Shown: positions 24,418 to 32,399, counted from the first letter of the stretch. The stretch: DNA of 50,102 nucleotides from Erysipelotrichaceae bacterium (GCA_017432895.1 JAFRIG010000069.1:1-50102), one strand, 5' to 3'. Notes: generated by a model not told the origin, from the letters alone. A program made the numbers and translations.

Positions 24418-26685
24418 TTATTTGATCGCTGTCGAATAGTAGCTCTGTCCGTAGATATCCTTGAATTCGTAGGAAGACAAAGTCTTGTAGTCGGCGATGG
24501 AAACATCGCCCAGATACAGATCGTCAACGATCGTCAGTTTACCTTCCAGCAGGTAGGCGTCATCGAAGTTGCCGTCGTAGTCGTAGTAGTCAGCGACCAG
24601 TTTGACGACATCACCTTCTGCCAGTTCGACCAGATTCTTGGATACGACATCGGCTTCACCGCGGTAATCGTAGGTAGCTCCGACGATTTGCGCACCTTCA
24701 TCATCGATCATCGTGATCAGGTTGGCATACTTGTCGTTGATCATGACCGGGATCCGGCCAGTGTAGGTGACATTGTCGCCATCCACTGTCGAATATAAAT
24801 CGTAGTAGGCCACGACATGCCAGTGCTCGTTGTCGCTAGAAACAGCCAGCCAGGTCTTCTCATCCGGAGCTAAGAGGTTGCCATTGTCGTCGATATCGTA
24901 GATGGAGTCTTTACCTAAATCGATATAGCCGTTTCCATCGTCGATAAACATGTTGAGCTTCAAACTGTCGACTAACGACCACTGTTTTTCAGTCAAAGCG
25001 ATCTTGCCGTTGTTCCAGGTCAGATCGGCATCGAAGTGGTTGTCTACGATATACTGGACCATCTTGTCGGAAGCTCGGCCGCCGAATAAGGCGTCAAGTC
25101 CGCTGCCGTAGTAGCTGGAATAAGAGCTGTTGTCGGAATAGCCGCCGCCTAAGAAGAGGTTCAGCACATCGATCAGCAGTTCTTCGGAGCTTTGTGATGA
25201 ATAGTAGTCCGAAGAATTGTAGCTGTTATAGGACTGATATGCCGAATGCGAACCGCCCGAAGCTACCTGACCGGAAGTCTGGTAGGTCGCGAAGTTTCTG
25301 ACGACACTGGTGTATTCCTTGTTCATATCGATGGCGTTGTAGGTATTCAGGATCGTGTTTACATACTTGGTCGAACGATATGGGAAATAGATGGACATGC
25401 CATAGGCATTGGAGATGCCTCTGGATGTGTTGTTGTATTTGACAGCCTTCATTAAAGCCTGGCACAGATTGTTGGCTTCGGTCGTATTCATCTTGGAAGC
25501 CAGGTCAACTAAATCGACCATATCCAGATAGGAATCAGCCGCAAATTCACGCGAACCCTTTCTGGCCATAGCCACCGTTCTGTAATCGGAATCGATCAGT
25601 TCGTTGGTGCTTGACGAGAAAGCAGTCAAGGCATCCGGTACGAGGCTTTCGACTTCCGCCAGGTCGATGACCGACAAAGTAGCGGTCTGGCCCGGAGTAT
25701 CGGTCGAACACTTGGCGACGAAGTCGTCGGCGATATTCTTGCCGATCTGGATCGTCGACATCGAAGTATCGTTGTTCAGTTTAGTCAGCCAGTTAGTGTA
25801 GTACCAGCCGATGCCCGGTTCGGATTCTTCCGAAGCGATCATGTAGTCGGCATGTTCACTAAGCATCAAAGCCGTTTCCGTGGTGGCCATCAGACAGGCA
25901 TCGAAACCGATGAAGTCGAAATCGACACCCGCTTCCGTCAAAGCGGAATCCAGCTGGGCAAGGGACATCGAACCCCTGTTGGGATATTTCTCATCATAGC
26001 CGTAGCCGCTGACCGAGCCCCCGCCGTGATCCCAGAGGATCAGCTCATAACGGTTGGCTTCAAAGTTTTCTTCACAGAATTCGATGAAAGATACCAGCGT
26101 ATCGGGATCGACCATCGAACCCGTACCGGCATTCTCCACCAGACAGCCCAGCTGTCCGCCGCCGACGACCTGATAGATCTGGTTGTAGCGGGTGGAGATC
26201 ATGTTGGTATGCCACTTGGTGGTACCGCCGGTATAGACGATCAGATTGACATTGTCGAGGCTGGCGTTGACCATTTCCTGCAGGTCATAGACGCCCATGG
26301 CCGCCTGGGATTCCAGGTCGGAACCGCACATGTACAACATGATCGTGACGGTATCTTTTTGGGAACCGACGATCTTGGTACGCTTATCTCTGATGCCCTG
26401 GGTCACCGTCGAATCCAGCTTGCCGACGTTGGAAGTCAACTGCCAGTTGCTGGAATAGACCGTTGAAAGATTGCTGGTGACGCCTTCATAGCCGGCTTTG
26501 TCATCCTTGGACTCTTCCTGGGGCGTCGTTGCCGGGGTATTGTCTACGACGTTGGAACTGGAGTTGCTGCTGGGGCTGGTGTTCATCGATGAGAGGAAGC
26601 TCATCACGAAGTTGATCAGCAGGAAAGCGATGATCACAAACAGCAGGAACTTGATGAAACTGAATCTACTTTTTTTCTTCTGCAT
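24418..26685 (-). CDS. Clostripain-family (C11) cysteine peptidase, membrane-anchored
   Basis: 755 residues. An N-terminal membrane anchor (about 10-31) is followed by a Ser/Asn-rich linker to about 60. The caspase-like C11 core has LYMCGSDLE (117-125), the catalytic His in LWDHGGG (His210) and the catalytic Cys in FDACLMA (Cys254). A low-complexity Ser/Tyr/Gly stretch (about 470-520) and a C-terminal beta-rich domain follow. It probably cuts after basic residues on the outer face of the cell. Its start overlaps the 56-residue gene by 20 nt, so the two are coupled. Confidence 0.9.
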   Translation of the reverse strand: MQKKKSRFSFIKFLLFVIIAFLLINFVMSFLSSMNTSPSSNSSSNVVDNTPATTPQEESKDDKAGYEGVTSNLSTVYSSNWQLTSNVGKLDSTVTQGIRDKRTKIVGSQKDTVTIMLYMCGSDLESQAAMGVYDLQEMVNASLDNVNLIVYTGGTTKWHTNMISTRYNQIYQVVGGGQLGCLVENAGTGSMVDPDTLVSFIEFCEENFEANRYELILWDHGGGSVSGYGYDEKYPNRGSMSLAQLDSALTEAGVDFDFIGFDACLMATTETALMLSEHADYMIASEESEPGIGWYYTNWLTKLNNDTSMSTIQIGKNIADDFVAKCSTDTPGQTATLSVIDLAEVESLVPDALTAFSSSTNELIDSDYRTVAMARKGSREFAADSYLDMVDLVDLASKMNTTEANNLCQALMKAVKYNNTSRGISNAYGMSIYFPYRSTKYVNTILNTYNAIDMNKEYTSVVRNFATYQTSGQVASGGSHSAYQSYNSYNSSDYYSSQSSEELLIDVLNLFLGGGYSDNSSYSSYYGSGLDALFGGRASDKMVQYIVDNHFDADLTWNNGKIALTEKQWSLVDSLKLNMFIDDGNGYIDLGKDSIYDIDDNGNLLAPDEKTWLAVSSDNEHWHVVAYYDLYSTVDGDNVTYTGRIPVMINDKYANLITMIDDEGAQIVGATYDYRGEADVVSKNLVELAEGDVVKLVADYYDYDGNFDDAYLLEGKLTIVDDLYLGDVSIADYKTLSSYEFKDIYGQSYYSTAIK

Positions 26686-26836
26686 TTCTGATACCTTTAA
26701 CGATGCGGCGGAATGCGGACATGAATCCGGATTCCCCTACTCTTTCCTTCCTTTTCAAACCTTCAGCCATTCTTACGATCTCAGATACTTCACCTTCGAC
26801 CACGTGTTTTTTTCTTCCACTTCTTTTTTCGCTCAT
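26666..26836 (-). CDS. Small basic protein upstream of the clostripain gene
   Basis: 56 residues beginning MSEKRSGRKKHVV, with the strong Shine-Dalgarno AAGGAG that ends the previous gene. It is highly charged, with an SGRKKHVVEG segment, a middle EGLKRKE and a basic C-terminal helix; no signal peptide. The frame also opens further upstream without a Shine-Dalgarno, so this start is preferred. Arg/Lys-rich sequence next to a clostripain-type protease (which favours Arg) suggests a substrate or chaperone role, but that is a guess. Confidence 0.75.
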   Translation of the reverse strand: MSEKRSGRKKHVVEGEVSEIVRMAEGLKRKERVGESGFMSAFRRIVKGIRNAEEKK

Positions 26837-26837
26837 T

Positions 26838-27404
26838 TTATTCTCCTTCCACTTGTTCAAAGTCGAGTCCATCCTCGGCTTCAAAAGCATTCAGATAGCT
26901 CATCGCCAGATCAATGGCCGCCTGGTGTTCCTCACCGCCTTTGATCAGACCCGGGAATTCATTTACCCGGAAACAGATGTTGTCGATCTGTTCATTAGCC
27001 AGTTTCAGATCGAAACAGATATCGACATCTTCACTGTCGGGATAGCCTTCTTCGAAGATCGAGATCTCTTTGACGTCATCCAGAGAGATAACATCGGCAT
27101 TCTCTTTCTTGAGATCCTTGCGCTTGGATATCGCAAAGAGCTTGTTGGCATCATCCAGATACAGCGAATATTTGCCTTCCACACTCTTTTCACCCTTAAA
27201 ATCTTCCAGTTTCTTCAGGTTTTCCAGACGATACTCCAGATGCTTGCGATAAGCATCCAGATCCATCTTCAGATAATCGTCGTCACTAAGCCAGGGGGAA
27301 GCCGGTTTGATGCAATTGCGGCACAGGGTACCGTCCTTGATCTTCTTGTTTCCGTAGCGGCTTAGCGGTTTGCCGCAAAGGGCACAGACTTTTTCATCGT
27401 TCAT
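26838..27404 (-). CDS. DUF4428-type zinc-ribbon protein
   Basis: 188 residues from MNDEKVCALCGK. An N-terminal zinc ribbon is formed by CALCG (7-11) and CRNC, with KIKDGTLC between, as in DUF4428 proteins. The rest is an alpha/beta region resembling the phosphorylated-peptide-like domains often found with this ribbon; no catalytic motif was recognised. The second ATG is preferred because AGAAGGA precedes it. It sits between an HTH protein and the small basic protein, likely one transcript ending with the clostripain gene. Confidence 0.7.
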   Translation of the reverse strand: MNDEKVCALCGKPLSRYGNKKIKDGTLCRNCIKPASPWLSDDDYLKMDLDAYRKHLEYRLENLKKLEDFKGEKSVEGKYSLYLDDANKLFAISKRKDLKKENADVISLDDVKEISIFEEGYPDSEDVDICFDLKLANEQIDNICFRVNEFPGLIKGGEEHQAAIDLAMSYLNAFEAEDGLDFEQVEGE

Positions 27405-27433
27405 AATTTCCTTCTCCATCTCACTGTAATCCT

Positions 27434-27619
27434 CTACTTCTCTTCATCGTTTCTGACCATCCTGTTTAGCGTAGGCTTCTGCGTGTCTTCCGGAATGATC
27501 CAGATCCGGCTGAGCATGACTGCTCCCTTGATCCTGTTCTGCTTGCACAGTGACTGGACCTGACGGACCGTGATATTCCATTTTTCAGCCGCTTCCTGCG
27601 CCGTGATAAATCCATTCAT
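27434..27619 (-). CDS. Small helix-turn-helix DNA-binding protein
   Basis: 61 residues: TAQEAAEKWNITVRQVQSLC is an excisionase/MerR-like HTH covering most of the protein. The Shine-Dalgarno GAGGA is adequate. The promoter upstream contains a perfect 14-bp palindrome, a natural candidate for autoregulation. It is the first gene of the run leading to the clostripain gene. Confidence 0.82.
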   Translation of the reverse strand: MNGFITAQEAAEKWNITVRQVQSLCKQNRIKGAVMLSRIWIIPEDTQKPTLNRMVRNDEEK

Positions 27620-27666
27620 TGTAATAGTCCTCGCATATTTATGATCAAAATACAGATCTTAATTAA

Positions 27667-27695
27667 ATTTTATTCGTTTAAACGAAGTTTATCAA
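27667..27695 (-). promoter_or_regulatory. Promoter with palindromic operator before the HTH gene
   Basis: On the minus strand TTGATA (27690-27695) and TAAAAT (27667-27672) are 17 bp apart. The spacer contains the perfect palindrome TTCGTTTAAACGAA (27673-27686), a position where a bound repressor would block polymerase. Confidence 0.75.
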
Positions 27696-27705
27696 TGCTT
27701 TTGCA

Positions 27706-27737
27706 CAAAAATAAAAGAAGCATCTTTCAGCTTCTTT
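27706..27737 (-). terminator. Terminator of the secreted-protein gene
   Basis: On the minus strand AGAAGC and GCTTCT pair around TGAAAGAT, followed by TTTTATTTTT. The stem starts within two bases of the stop codon. Confidence 0.88.
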
Positions 27738-28584
27738 ACTCGATCCCGGTATAAGGGATCACAAAGGGAATTATTTCTTCTTCATCAACAGGCTCGGGTA
27801 TGACTACTTCCGGTTCCTTTACCGGTTCTTCTTTCTTGACTTCAATGATCGCATAACGCACATCTTCCCTGTCAGGAACCTTTAGATCCCTGTCGCATTT
27901 GAGGTCTTCGTCTTTCAGCAAGGTATGGATCAATGAATCATCTTCTTCTAACGGTATACCGCTGTAACTTACTTTAACGATATTGTCAGGCAAGATCTCC
28001 ACTACTTTGCCAGTAAGACCGTTATAAGGCTCAAATTCACGGCCCATCATCGAAGCCTCGCAAGTCGTATTCTCAAGCTTGATCCAGACAAACTGTTCTT
28101 CCAGTTCCTGTCCGACGATACCGCTGATGATGCTTTCCCGATCGTAATAGGCCAAGGGTTCCCTGATCTCTATCAGATAGACAGCTTTCTCACTTGGCGT
28201 ATTTTCCAGATCGCCGATCGAATCATCGGAATTACTATCGATAATGTAACCATCGGGAACTCTGACCTTGATGAACTCATCCTTTTCTTCTTCAGGTGTC
28301 CCTTCAAAACTGACATAGATCTCCTGATCCTGATGACCACTGACATAAGCCTCAAGACCCTCAGGAATATCCTCGAACCAGTCGCTGATATCCTCATAAT
28401 CCTCGATCTCAAAATAATAATCGGGATCGTTGAGACTTAATACCACCGGCTTGGAACCGATACTTTCACCGACGTAGCCATCGACGATCCCTTCGGCTTC
28501 TACCATGATTAGTGGCGAAGCATGGATTATCCGAAAAGTAAGCAGAAACGACATAATAAAAATCAACAGAACATATTTTTTCAT
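27736..28584 (-). CDS. Secreted two-domain protein of unknown function
   Basis: 282 residues. An N-terminal signal peptide (about 1-23, hydrophobic VLLIFIMSFLLTF) leads to two diverged copies of one beta-rich domain, about 30-115 and 150-235. Both share IVxGxVG, a DxIxVSxxGxPxEE segment and hydrophobic strands. A Pro/Glu-rich stretch (about 250-270) and the terminal IPYTGIE follow. The end looks like a sortase-type PxTG motif but has no membrane segment or basic tail. No known family recognised; acidic, so probably at the cell surface or released. Confidence 0.7.
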   Translation of the reverse strand: MKKYVLLIFIMSFLLTFRIIHASPLIMVEAEGIVDGYVGESIGSKPVVLSLNDPDYYFEIEDYEDISDWFEDIPEGLEAYVSGHQDQEIYVSFEGTPEEEKDEFIKVRVPDGYIIDSNSDDSIGDLENTPSEKAVYLIEIREPLAYYDRESIISGIVGQELEEQFVWIKLENTTCEASMMGREFEPYNGLTGKVVEILPDNIVKVSYSGIPLEEDDSLIHTLLKDEDLKCDRDLKVPDREDVRYAIIEVKKEEPVKEPEVVIPEPVDEEEIIPFVIPYTGIE

Positions 28585-28697
28585 TTTCTTATCTCCATGC
28601 CCCCATTATCCGCAAAGAGATCTTTCCTTCATATGTCCGTTTATGAACTGTTACATCAACGTTTTCAGAGATAATATTCCTCAAAACTCTTTTCTAT

Positions 28698-28761
28698 CAA
28701 CATTGCAGAACATTGCACAAACATTACAGAACATTGCATTTTTTGCAATGTTCTGTAATGT
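28698..28761. repeat. ACATTGCA repeat array with perfect 18-bp inverted repeat
   Basis: AACATTGCAGAACATTGC (28698-28715) is followed by AACATTACAGAACATTGC (28719-28736) and, after a 7-nt loop, the exact reverse complement of the second copy (28744-28761). Octamers ACATT(G/A)CA recur about every 10-11 bp, i.e. on one face of the helix. There is no U-tract on either side, so a plain terminator is unlikely. Confidence 0.85.
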
Positions 28762-28780
28762 TCCCCTTGATCAATGAGAT

Positions 28781-28814
28781 TTAAAAACTCGACAAAGTAT
28801 TTTGTTTTGCCGAG
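28781..28814 (-). terminator. Terminator of the MmcQ/YjbR-like gene
   Basis: On the minus strand ACTCGgCAAA and TTTGtCGAGT pair, followed by TTTTTA. It lies about 40 nt after the stop codon. Confidence 0.75.
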
Positions 28815-28849
28815 TATTATGTAAATTATTGCTTATTTTTAAATCGGAT

Positions 28850-29869
28850 TTATCCCAGCTTGTCGCTTATCTGCTTGTTTAGTCTCCTTGGTCCTCTGAT
28901 AGCTTTGATACCCAAGGAATTAAGATATTCAAAAGTATACTTATCTTCCTTAAAACGTTTCAGAAGTCTGATGCGCATGACTCTTTTCATTGAGACGTTT
29001 TTATCCTGATACTCATAAGGGATATCCGTCTCTTCACAAAGGCATTTATACAGAATAGCCGAATAAGGCTGAGCTACATACATGTAGACGATATCACCCG
29101 TATGGATGTCGCTGGACTGTTTCCAGAGAATGGACGATTTCTCATCAAAACAATGCGCAACATCGTAATATGCCGGATTGGCCGGGATCAGCCAGGCATC
29201 GGAAACATCGACCAGGTCATGAGACAGATCGATCATCGCCCGGATGATCTCATCATCAAGGCTGCCATCCAAAACGATCGTCAGCCACTTCTCCTTGTTC
29301 ATATGATAGGCTTCATGGAAACCCTTTTCTTCCTTTAAGGATGCGATCGTGACCGGATCGGCTTTGACATCCAGTATCTCATACTCCTGTTTATCCAGAC
29401 CGATCTTTGTTCCAATGATGTTCATGATGATGCCATACCACTTGCCGTTGCACTTGTCTCTGAAGACGCCATAGTCGGGATAGCGACTCCACAAAAACTC
29501 CGGCTTATCGCCATACTGTTTGAGGATATAAGCAGCTATCCTTTCACCCTGTGGAGTATTAAAAGTCTGTTTGACAAAACAATGATCTCTGATATCTTCC
29601 AGTACTTCGATATAAGCCTGTCTGATGCTGCCGACAAAGGCTCCGTATTGGGAATCGGAATAGATGTTGATATATTCTTCATCAAGTTCTTTTTCGATCA
29701 CCTTGCCGGACACCTGACCCTTATCGTTTATCCTTATTCGGGCTTCAAATTCGCCATCCAAAAGATCCTTATTTAAACAATAGTATTTTCCATCATACTC
29801 AAAACCGTAAGCTTCTAGTTTCTTCTTATCGGCCTTGACCTTTCTGAATACGTCCTTAATGATATCCAT
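28850..29869 (-). CDS. MmcQ/YjbR-family protein with EVE/PUA-like C-terminal domain
   Basis: 339 residues. The N-terminal and middle part (about 1-215) has the MmcQ/YjbR pattern: FLWSRYPDYGVFRD, LDVKADP and YHMNKEKWLTIVLDG. The last 110 residues start AWLIPANPAYYDV and contain WKQSSDIHTGDIVYMYVAQPYSAI, which looks like an EVE/ASCH-type nucleic-acid reader domain. The protein probably binds DNA or modified nucleotides. TAAAAT lies exactly 6 nt before the ATG and there is no spaced Shine-Dalgarno, suggesting a leaderless mRNA. Divergent from the M20 gene. Confidence 0.72.
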   Translation of the reverse strand: MDIIKDVFRKVKADKKKLEAYGFEYDGKYYCLNKDLLDGEFEARIRINDKGQVSGKVIEKELDEEYINIYSDSQYGAFVGSIRQAYIEVLEDIRDHCFVKQTFNTPQGERIAAYILKQYGDKPEFLWSRYPDYGVFRDKCNGKWYGIIMNIIGTKIGLDKQEYEILDVKADPVTIASLKEEKGFHEAYHMNKEKWLTIVLDGSLDDEIIRAMIDLSHDLVDVSDAWLIPANPAYYDVAHCFDEKSSILWKQSSDIHTGDIVYMYVAQPYSAILYKCLCEETDIPYEYQDKNVSMKRVMRIRLLKRFKEDKYTFEYLNSLGIKAIRGPRRLNKQISDKLG

Positions 29870-29921
29870 ACCTCAATTTTAACGTATAACCTATATAATT
29901 AGAGAAAGGATGGAAACCGTT

Positions 29922-31070
29922 ATGAACAAGATCGTGATAAGTGATGGAGAATTCAAGGAACTGATCGATATCAGAAGGCATCTGCACGCCAATCCCGAAA
30001 CAGGCATGGAACTTAAACAGACCTGCGACTATATCTGTGAACAGCTCAAAAAGATCGGTATTTCCTATCAAAGATACGATAATTCCGGCATTATCGCGGA
30101 AATCAAAGGAACTTTAAGTGACAGTGATGAGGTGGTCATGTTGAGAGCGGACATGGACGCCTTGCCGATAGAGGAAAAGACAGGCCTGCCTTTCGCATCC
30201 CATAACGGCAATATGCATGCCTGCGGACACGATCTGCATATGACCATTCTTTTAGGAACAGCCCATAAACTTTTTAACATGAAAGACAGCTTTGCGGGTA
30301 CGATCCGTCTTCTTTTCCAGGCTGGCGAAGAGATAGGCCAGGGTGGCAAATATCTCTATGAGAGAGGAGCCATGGAAAATGTGAAGATGGGTATGGGTAT
30401 CCACATGGATCCCTTAAGACCGACAGGAGAGATCTCCGCCATCGCCGGTCCCGACTGGGCATCCTGCGATCGCTTCAAAATATACATCAAAGGCAAAGGC
30501 GGTCATGGCGCCATGCCTCATGAATGCAAAGACGCTACGGTAGCCGGAGCGGCCATCGTCATGAATATGCAAAGTATCGTCTCAAGAAACAACGATCCCA
30601 AAAAACCCTTAGTCATCACCATCGGTTCCTTCCATTCCGGCACTACTTTCAATGTCATTTCCGGCGAAGCCTTCTTAGAAGGAACTTGCCGCTGCTTTGA
30701 TGAAGACGTCTATGAAAAACTCCCGGAAATGATTGAAACGGTCGCAATCAATACGGCTCAGGCCTATGGCTGTATTGCTGAGTTAAAATACGACCGACTG
30801 ATCAATCCATTAATAAACGATAAAGACGCCTGGGCTTTTTTAAAGAAGACCTGCGAAGAAAGCGATATTCCTTTTAGTGATCGCCAAAGTGAGATGATCG
30901 CCGAAGACTTTGCCGTCTATGCCAACGCCGCACCCTGCATCTTTGCCCATCTGGGAGCAGGAGGCCACTTCCCTTTGCATAACCCCGAGATCATCTTCGA
31001 AGAAGAAAGCATAAAAACAGGCATTGAAGCCGAAGTAAACTTCGCCTTGAATGCCTTGAAACAGATTTAG
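29922..31070 (+). CDS. M20 family metallo-amidohydrolase
   Basis: 382 residues from MNKIVISDGEF; AAAGGA lies 11 nt upstream, and an earlier ATG at 29910 sits too close to it. The opening RRHLHANPE, the metal motifs RADMDALPIEE and MHACGHD, and a C-terminal HxxxF-type region (LGAGGHFPLHNPE) are those of N-acyl-amino acid/hippurate amidohydrolases. It hydrolyses an amide in the cytoplasm using two metal ions. A TATAAT box precedes it in the divergent promoter region. Monocistronic. Confidence 0.93.
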   Translation: MNKIVISDGEFKELIDIRRHLHANPETGMELKQTCDYICEQLKKIGISYQRYDNSGIIAEIKGTLSDSDEVVMLRADMDALPIEEKTGLPFASHNGNMHACGHDLHMTILLGTAHKLFNMKDSFAGTIRLLFQAGEEIGQGGKYLYERGAMENVKMGMGIHMDPLRPTGEISAIAGPDWASCDRFKIYIKGKGGHGAMPHECKDATVAGAAIVMNMQSIVSRNNDPKKPLVITIGSFHSGTTFNVISGEAFLEGTCRCFDEDVYEKLPEMIETVAINTAQAYGCIAELKYDRLINPLINDKDAWAFLKKTCEESDIPFSDRQSEMIAEDFAVYANAAPCIFAHLGAGGHFPLHNPEIIFEEESIKTGIEAEVNFALNALKQI

Positions 31071-31076
31071 AGTCAG

Positions 31077-31104
31077 ATAAAAAAAGACAAGTGGATCTCA
31101 CTTG
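31077..31104 (-). terminator. Terminator directly after the 17-codon ORF
   Basis: On the minus strand CAAGTG-AGATC-CACTTG is followed by TCTTTTTTT. It begins one base after the small ORF's stop codon. On the plus strand the hairpin lacks a U-tract. Confidence 0.85.
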
Positions 31105-31105
31105 C

Positions 31106-31159
31106 CTATATGGAACAGGCATAATTGCCTGTGATCGAGGAAATGTCTTTAACTCTCAT
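31106..31159 (-). CDS. 17-residue micropeptide
   Basis: A complete short ORF, MRVKDISSITGNYACSI. A perfect Shine-Dalgarno AGGAGGTG sits 7 nt before its ATG, and a strong terminator follows immediately. It has a basic start and a single Cys third from the C-terminus. Its coding sequence also holds a CAGGCA/TGCCTG hairpin (31115-31130). It lies after the MazG-like gene on the same strand. Either a small peptide gene or a short regulatory RNA with an ORF; function unknown. Confidence 0.6.
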   Translation of the reverse strand: MRVKDISSITGNYACSI

Positions 31160-31194
31160 AGTAAAGCACCTCCTTGACCTTATTCTAACACAGA

Positions 31195-31515
31195 TCAGAG
31201 CTTATCGTATTTAAGACAGGAGCCCCTGGCTTTTTCCACCGGATATTTCTCGGCACTCTTGTCCAGTTTTCTGTTTGCCGCTTCGATCAGATCGACATCG
31301 ACGCTGTCGGCCATATCCAGCAGATAAATGAAGACATCGGCTATTTCGTCTTTGACCGCTTCAAGATCGTAATCGTCTCTCCATTGGAAACACTCCAGCA
31401 GTTCACCTGCTTCGATACAGACCGATTTGGCCAGATTGGAAGGCGTATGAAACTGTCCCCAGTCTCTTTCCTGGTTGAATCCTCTGACTTTATTTAACAG
31501 TTCTTCATAACTCAT
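31195..31515 (-). CDS. MazG-like nucleotide pyrophosphohydrolase
   Basis: 106 residues from MSYEELLNKV, preceded by AGGAAGAAGAG and overlapping the Nudix stop (ATGA). The all-alpha NTP-PPase pattern is visible: KSVCIEAGELLECFQW (Glu residues of ExxE) followed by KDEIADVFIYLLDMAD (ExxD). Such small enzymes remove pyrophosphate from dNTPs, often damaged or excess dCTP/dUTP. The pairing with a MutT-like Nudix gene points to nucleotide-pool cleaning. Confidence 0.9.
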   Translation of the reverse strand: MSYEELLNKVRGFNQERDWGQFHTPSNLAKSVCIEAGELLECFQWRDDYDLEAVKDEIADVFIYLLDMADSVDVDLIEAANRKLDKSAEKYPVEKARGSCLKYDKL

Positions 31516-31901
31516 AGCTCTTCTTCCTTTCTGATGGCTTCTATCACCTTGCGATCGGCCGGTACCCAATCGATGTCCTCTTCATAAATATCGATAAAGC
31601 GGATATCCGAATGATCGTGCAAACTTATTTCATCTAAAATAAAGTGACAGACAAAGCAGTCCATGACCAGTCTGAAGTCTTCGTAATCATGTTTTATTGT
31701 ACAGAGTTTTCTTTCCACGGCGATTTCCGCATCGAACTCTTCCCTGATCTCTCTGACTATCGTCTCTTCACCTTTTTCCCCTTCTTCATACTTGCCGCCG
31801 GGGAATTCCCAAAGCCCTGCCTGGGCTCCATAGAGTCTTTTGGCAATAAGGATCTTTTCCTCTTTTTTGATGATCGCAGCTGCCACTTTAATGGTCTTCA
31901 T
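31512..31901 (-). CDS. MutT-like Nudix hydrolase
   Basis: 129 residues from the ATG at 31901; a TTG two codons upstream is the alternative. The Nudix box GGKYEEGE then VREIREEFD (about 36-57) is complete, and the opening VAAAIIKKEEKILIAKR is that of MutT/8-oxo-dGTPases. No Shine-Dalgarno; TATAAT lies exactly 6 nt before the ATG, suggesting a leaderless mRNA. It is coupled to the MazG-like gene. Confidence 0.9.
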   Translation of the reverse strand: MKTIKVAAAIIKKEEKILIAKRLYGAQAGLWEFPGGKYEEGEKGEETIVREIREEFDAEIAVERKLCTIKHDYEDFRLVMDCFVCHFILDEISLHDHSDIRFIDIYEEDIDWVPADRKVIEAIRKEEEL

Positions 31902-31974
31902 ACTCAAATTATAAGCTCATTTTTTCGGATATAGACATTTTCAAAACATATAATGCCAAACAGGGCAAATTCCA

Positions 31975-32015
31975 GAATTTGTGGAATTTTTATATATATA
32001 TGATTCCACAAATTC
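31975..32015. repeat. 13-bp perfect inverted repeat
   Basis: GAATTTGTGGAAT (31975-31987) and its exact complement (32003-32015) surround a TATATATA-rich loop. It lies between the Nudix gene and the structured noncoding region; either an operator or a hairpin. No U-tract follows directly. Confidence 0.7.
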
Positions 32016-32094
32016 AAAAGTTCAAAAAAGTTTTTCGCTTTTTTTGCGGTTTTGCTATTACATCGCCAAAAATTTTTTCTTTATCATGGAATTG

Positions 32095-32379
32095 GAAGGA
32101 AAGAGCGACGGCAAAGATAAGGGATTCGGATCCTAGCCTGATCGCAGTCAGCCTGTTCTTTCAATGGCAGCTCATCAGTGACTGTTGCGCAAAGCGGGCA
32201 AAAACCGCAGTTGAATTATCATTAATACATCAAGGGCCCCGATGTAATAATGGTCATCATCGATGAGACTGATAGCTTGTAGCCTTGTGGATCGGCAATG
32301 ATCATTTGGCCAAATGATCCATTCGCTCAGACGGACTGAAGATCACTGCACGTTTCTTTCCTTCCTTTTTTTCAAGCTA
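32095..32379 (+). ncRNA. Candidate structured RNA
   Basis: About 285 bp without a gene, richer in GC than the flanks and full of stems: GGAT/ATCC with a UCGG loop (32122-32133), CTGA/TCAG (32138-32151), GCGG/CCGC (32194-32208), TACATC/GATGTA (32226-32246), TCATC/GATGA (32254-32266) and a 20-bp perfect palindrome (32300-32319). A long-range pairing of TAGCTTG (32273-32279) with CAAGCTA (32373-32379) would close the 3' half. It ends just before the Shine-Dalgarno of the 85-residue gene, so it could be a leader RNA or an independent RNA. Strand is inferred from the downstream gene. No known riboswitch, 6S, SRP or RNase P signature was recognised; comparison with the raiA motif is warranted. Confidence 0.5.
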
Positions 32380-32399
32380 CAAAAAAAAGGAGGTCCGCC

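Noticed and set aside
28698-28761. Array read as a rho-independent terminator
   Set aside because: A perfect inverted repeat is present, but neither strand has a U-tract after it, and a better terminator for the neighbouring gene lies at 28781-28814.
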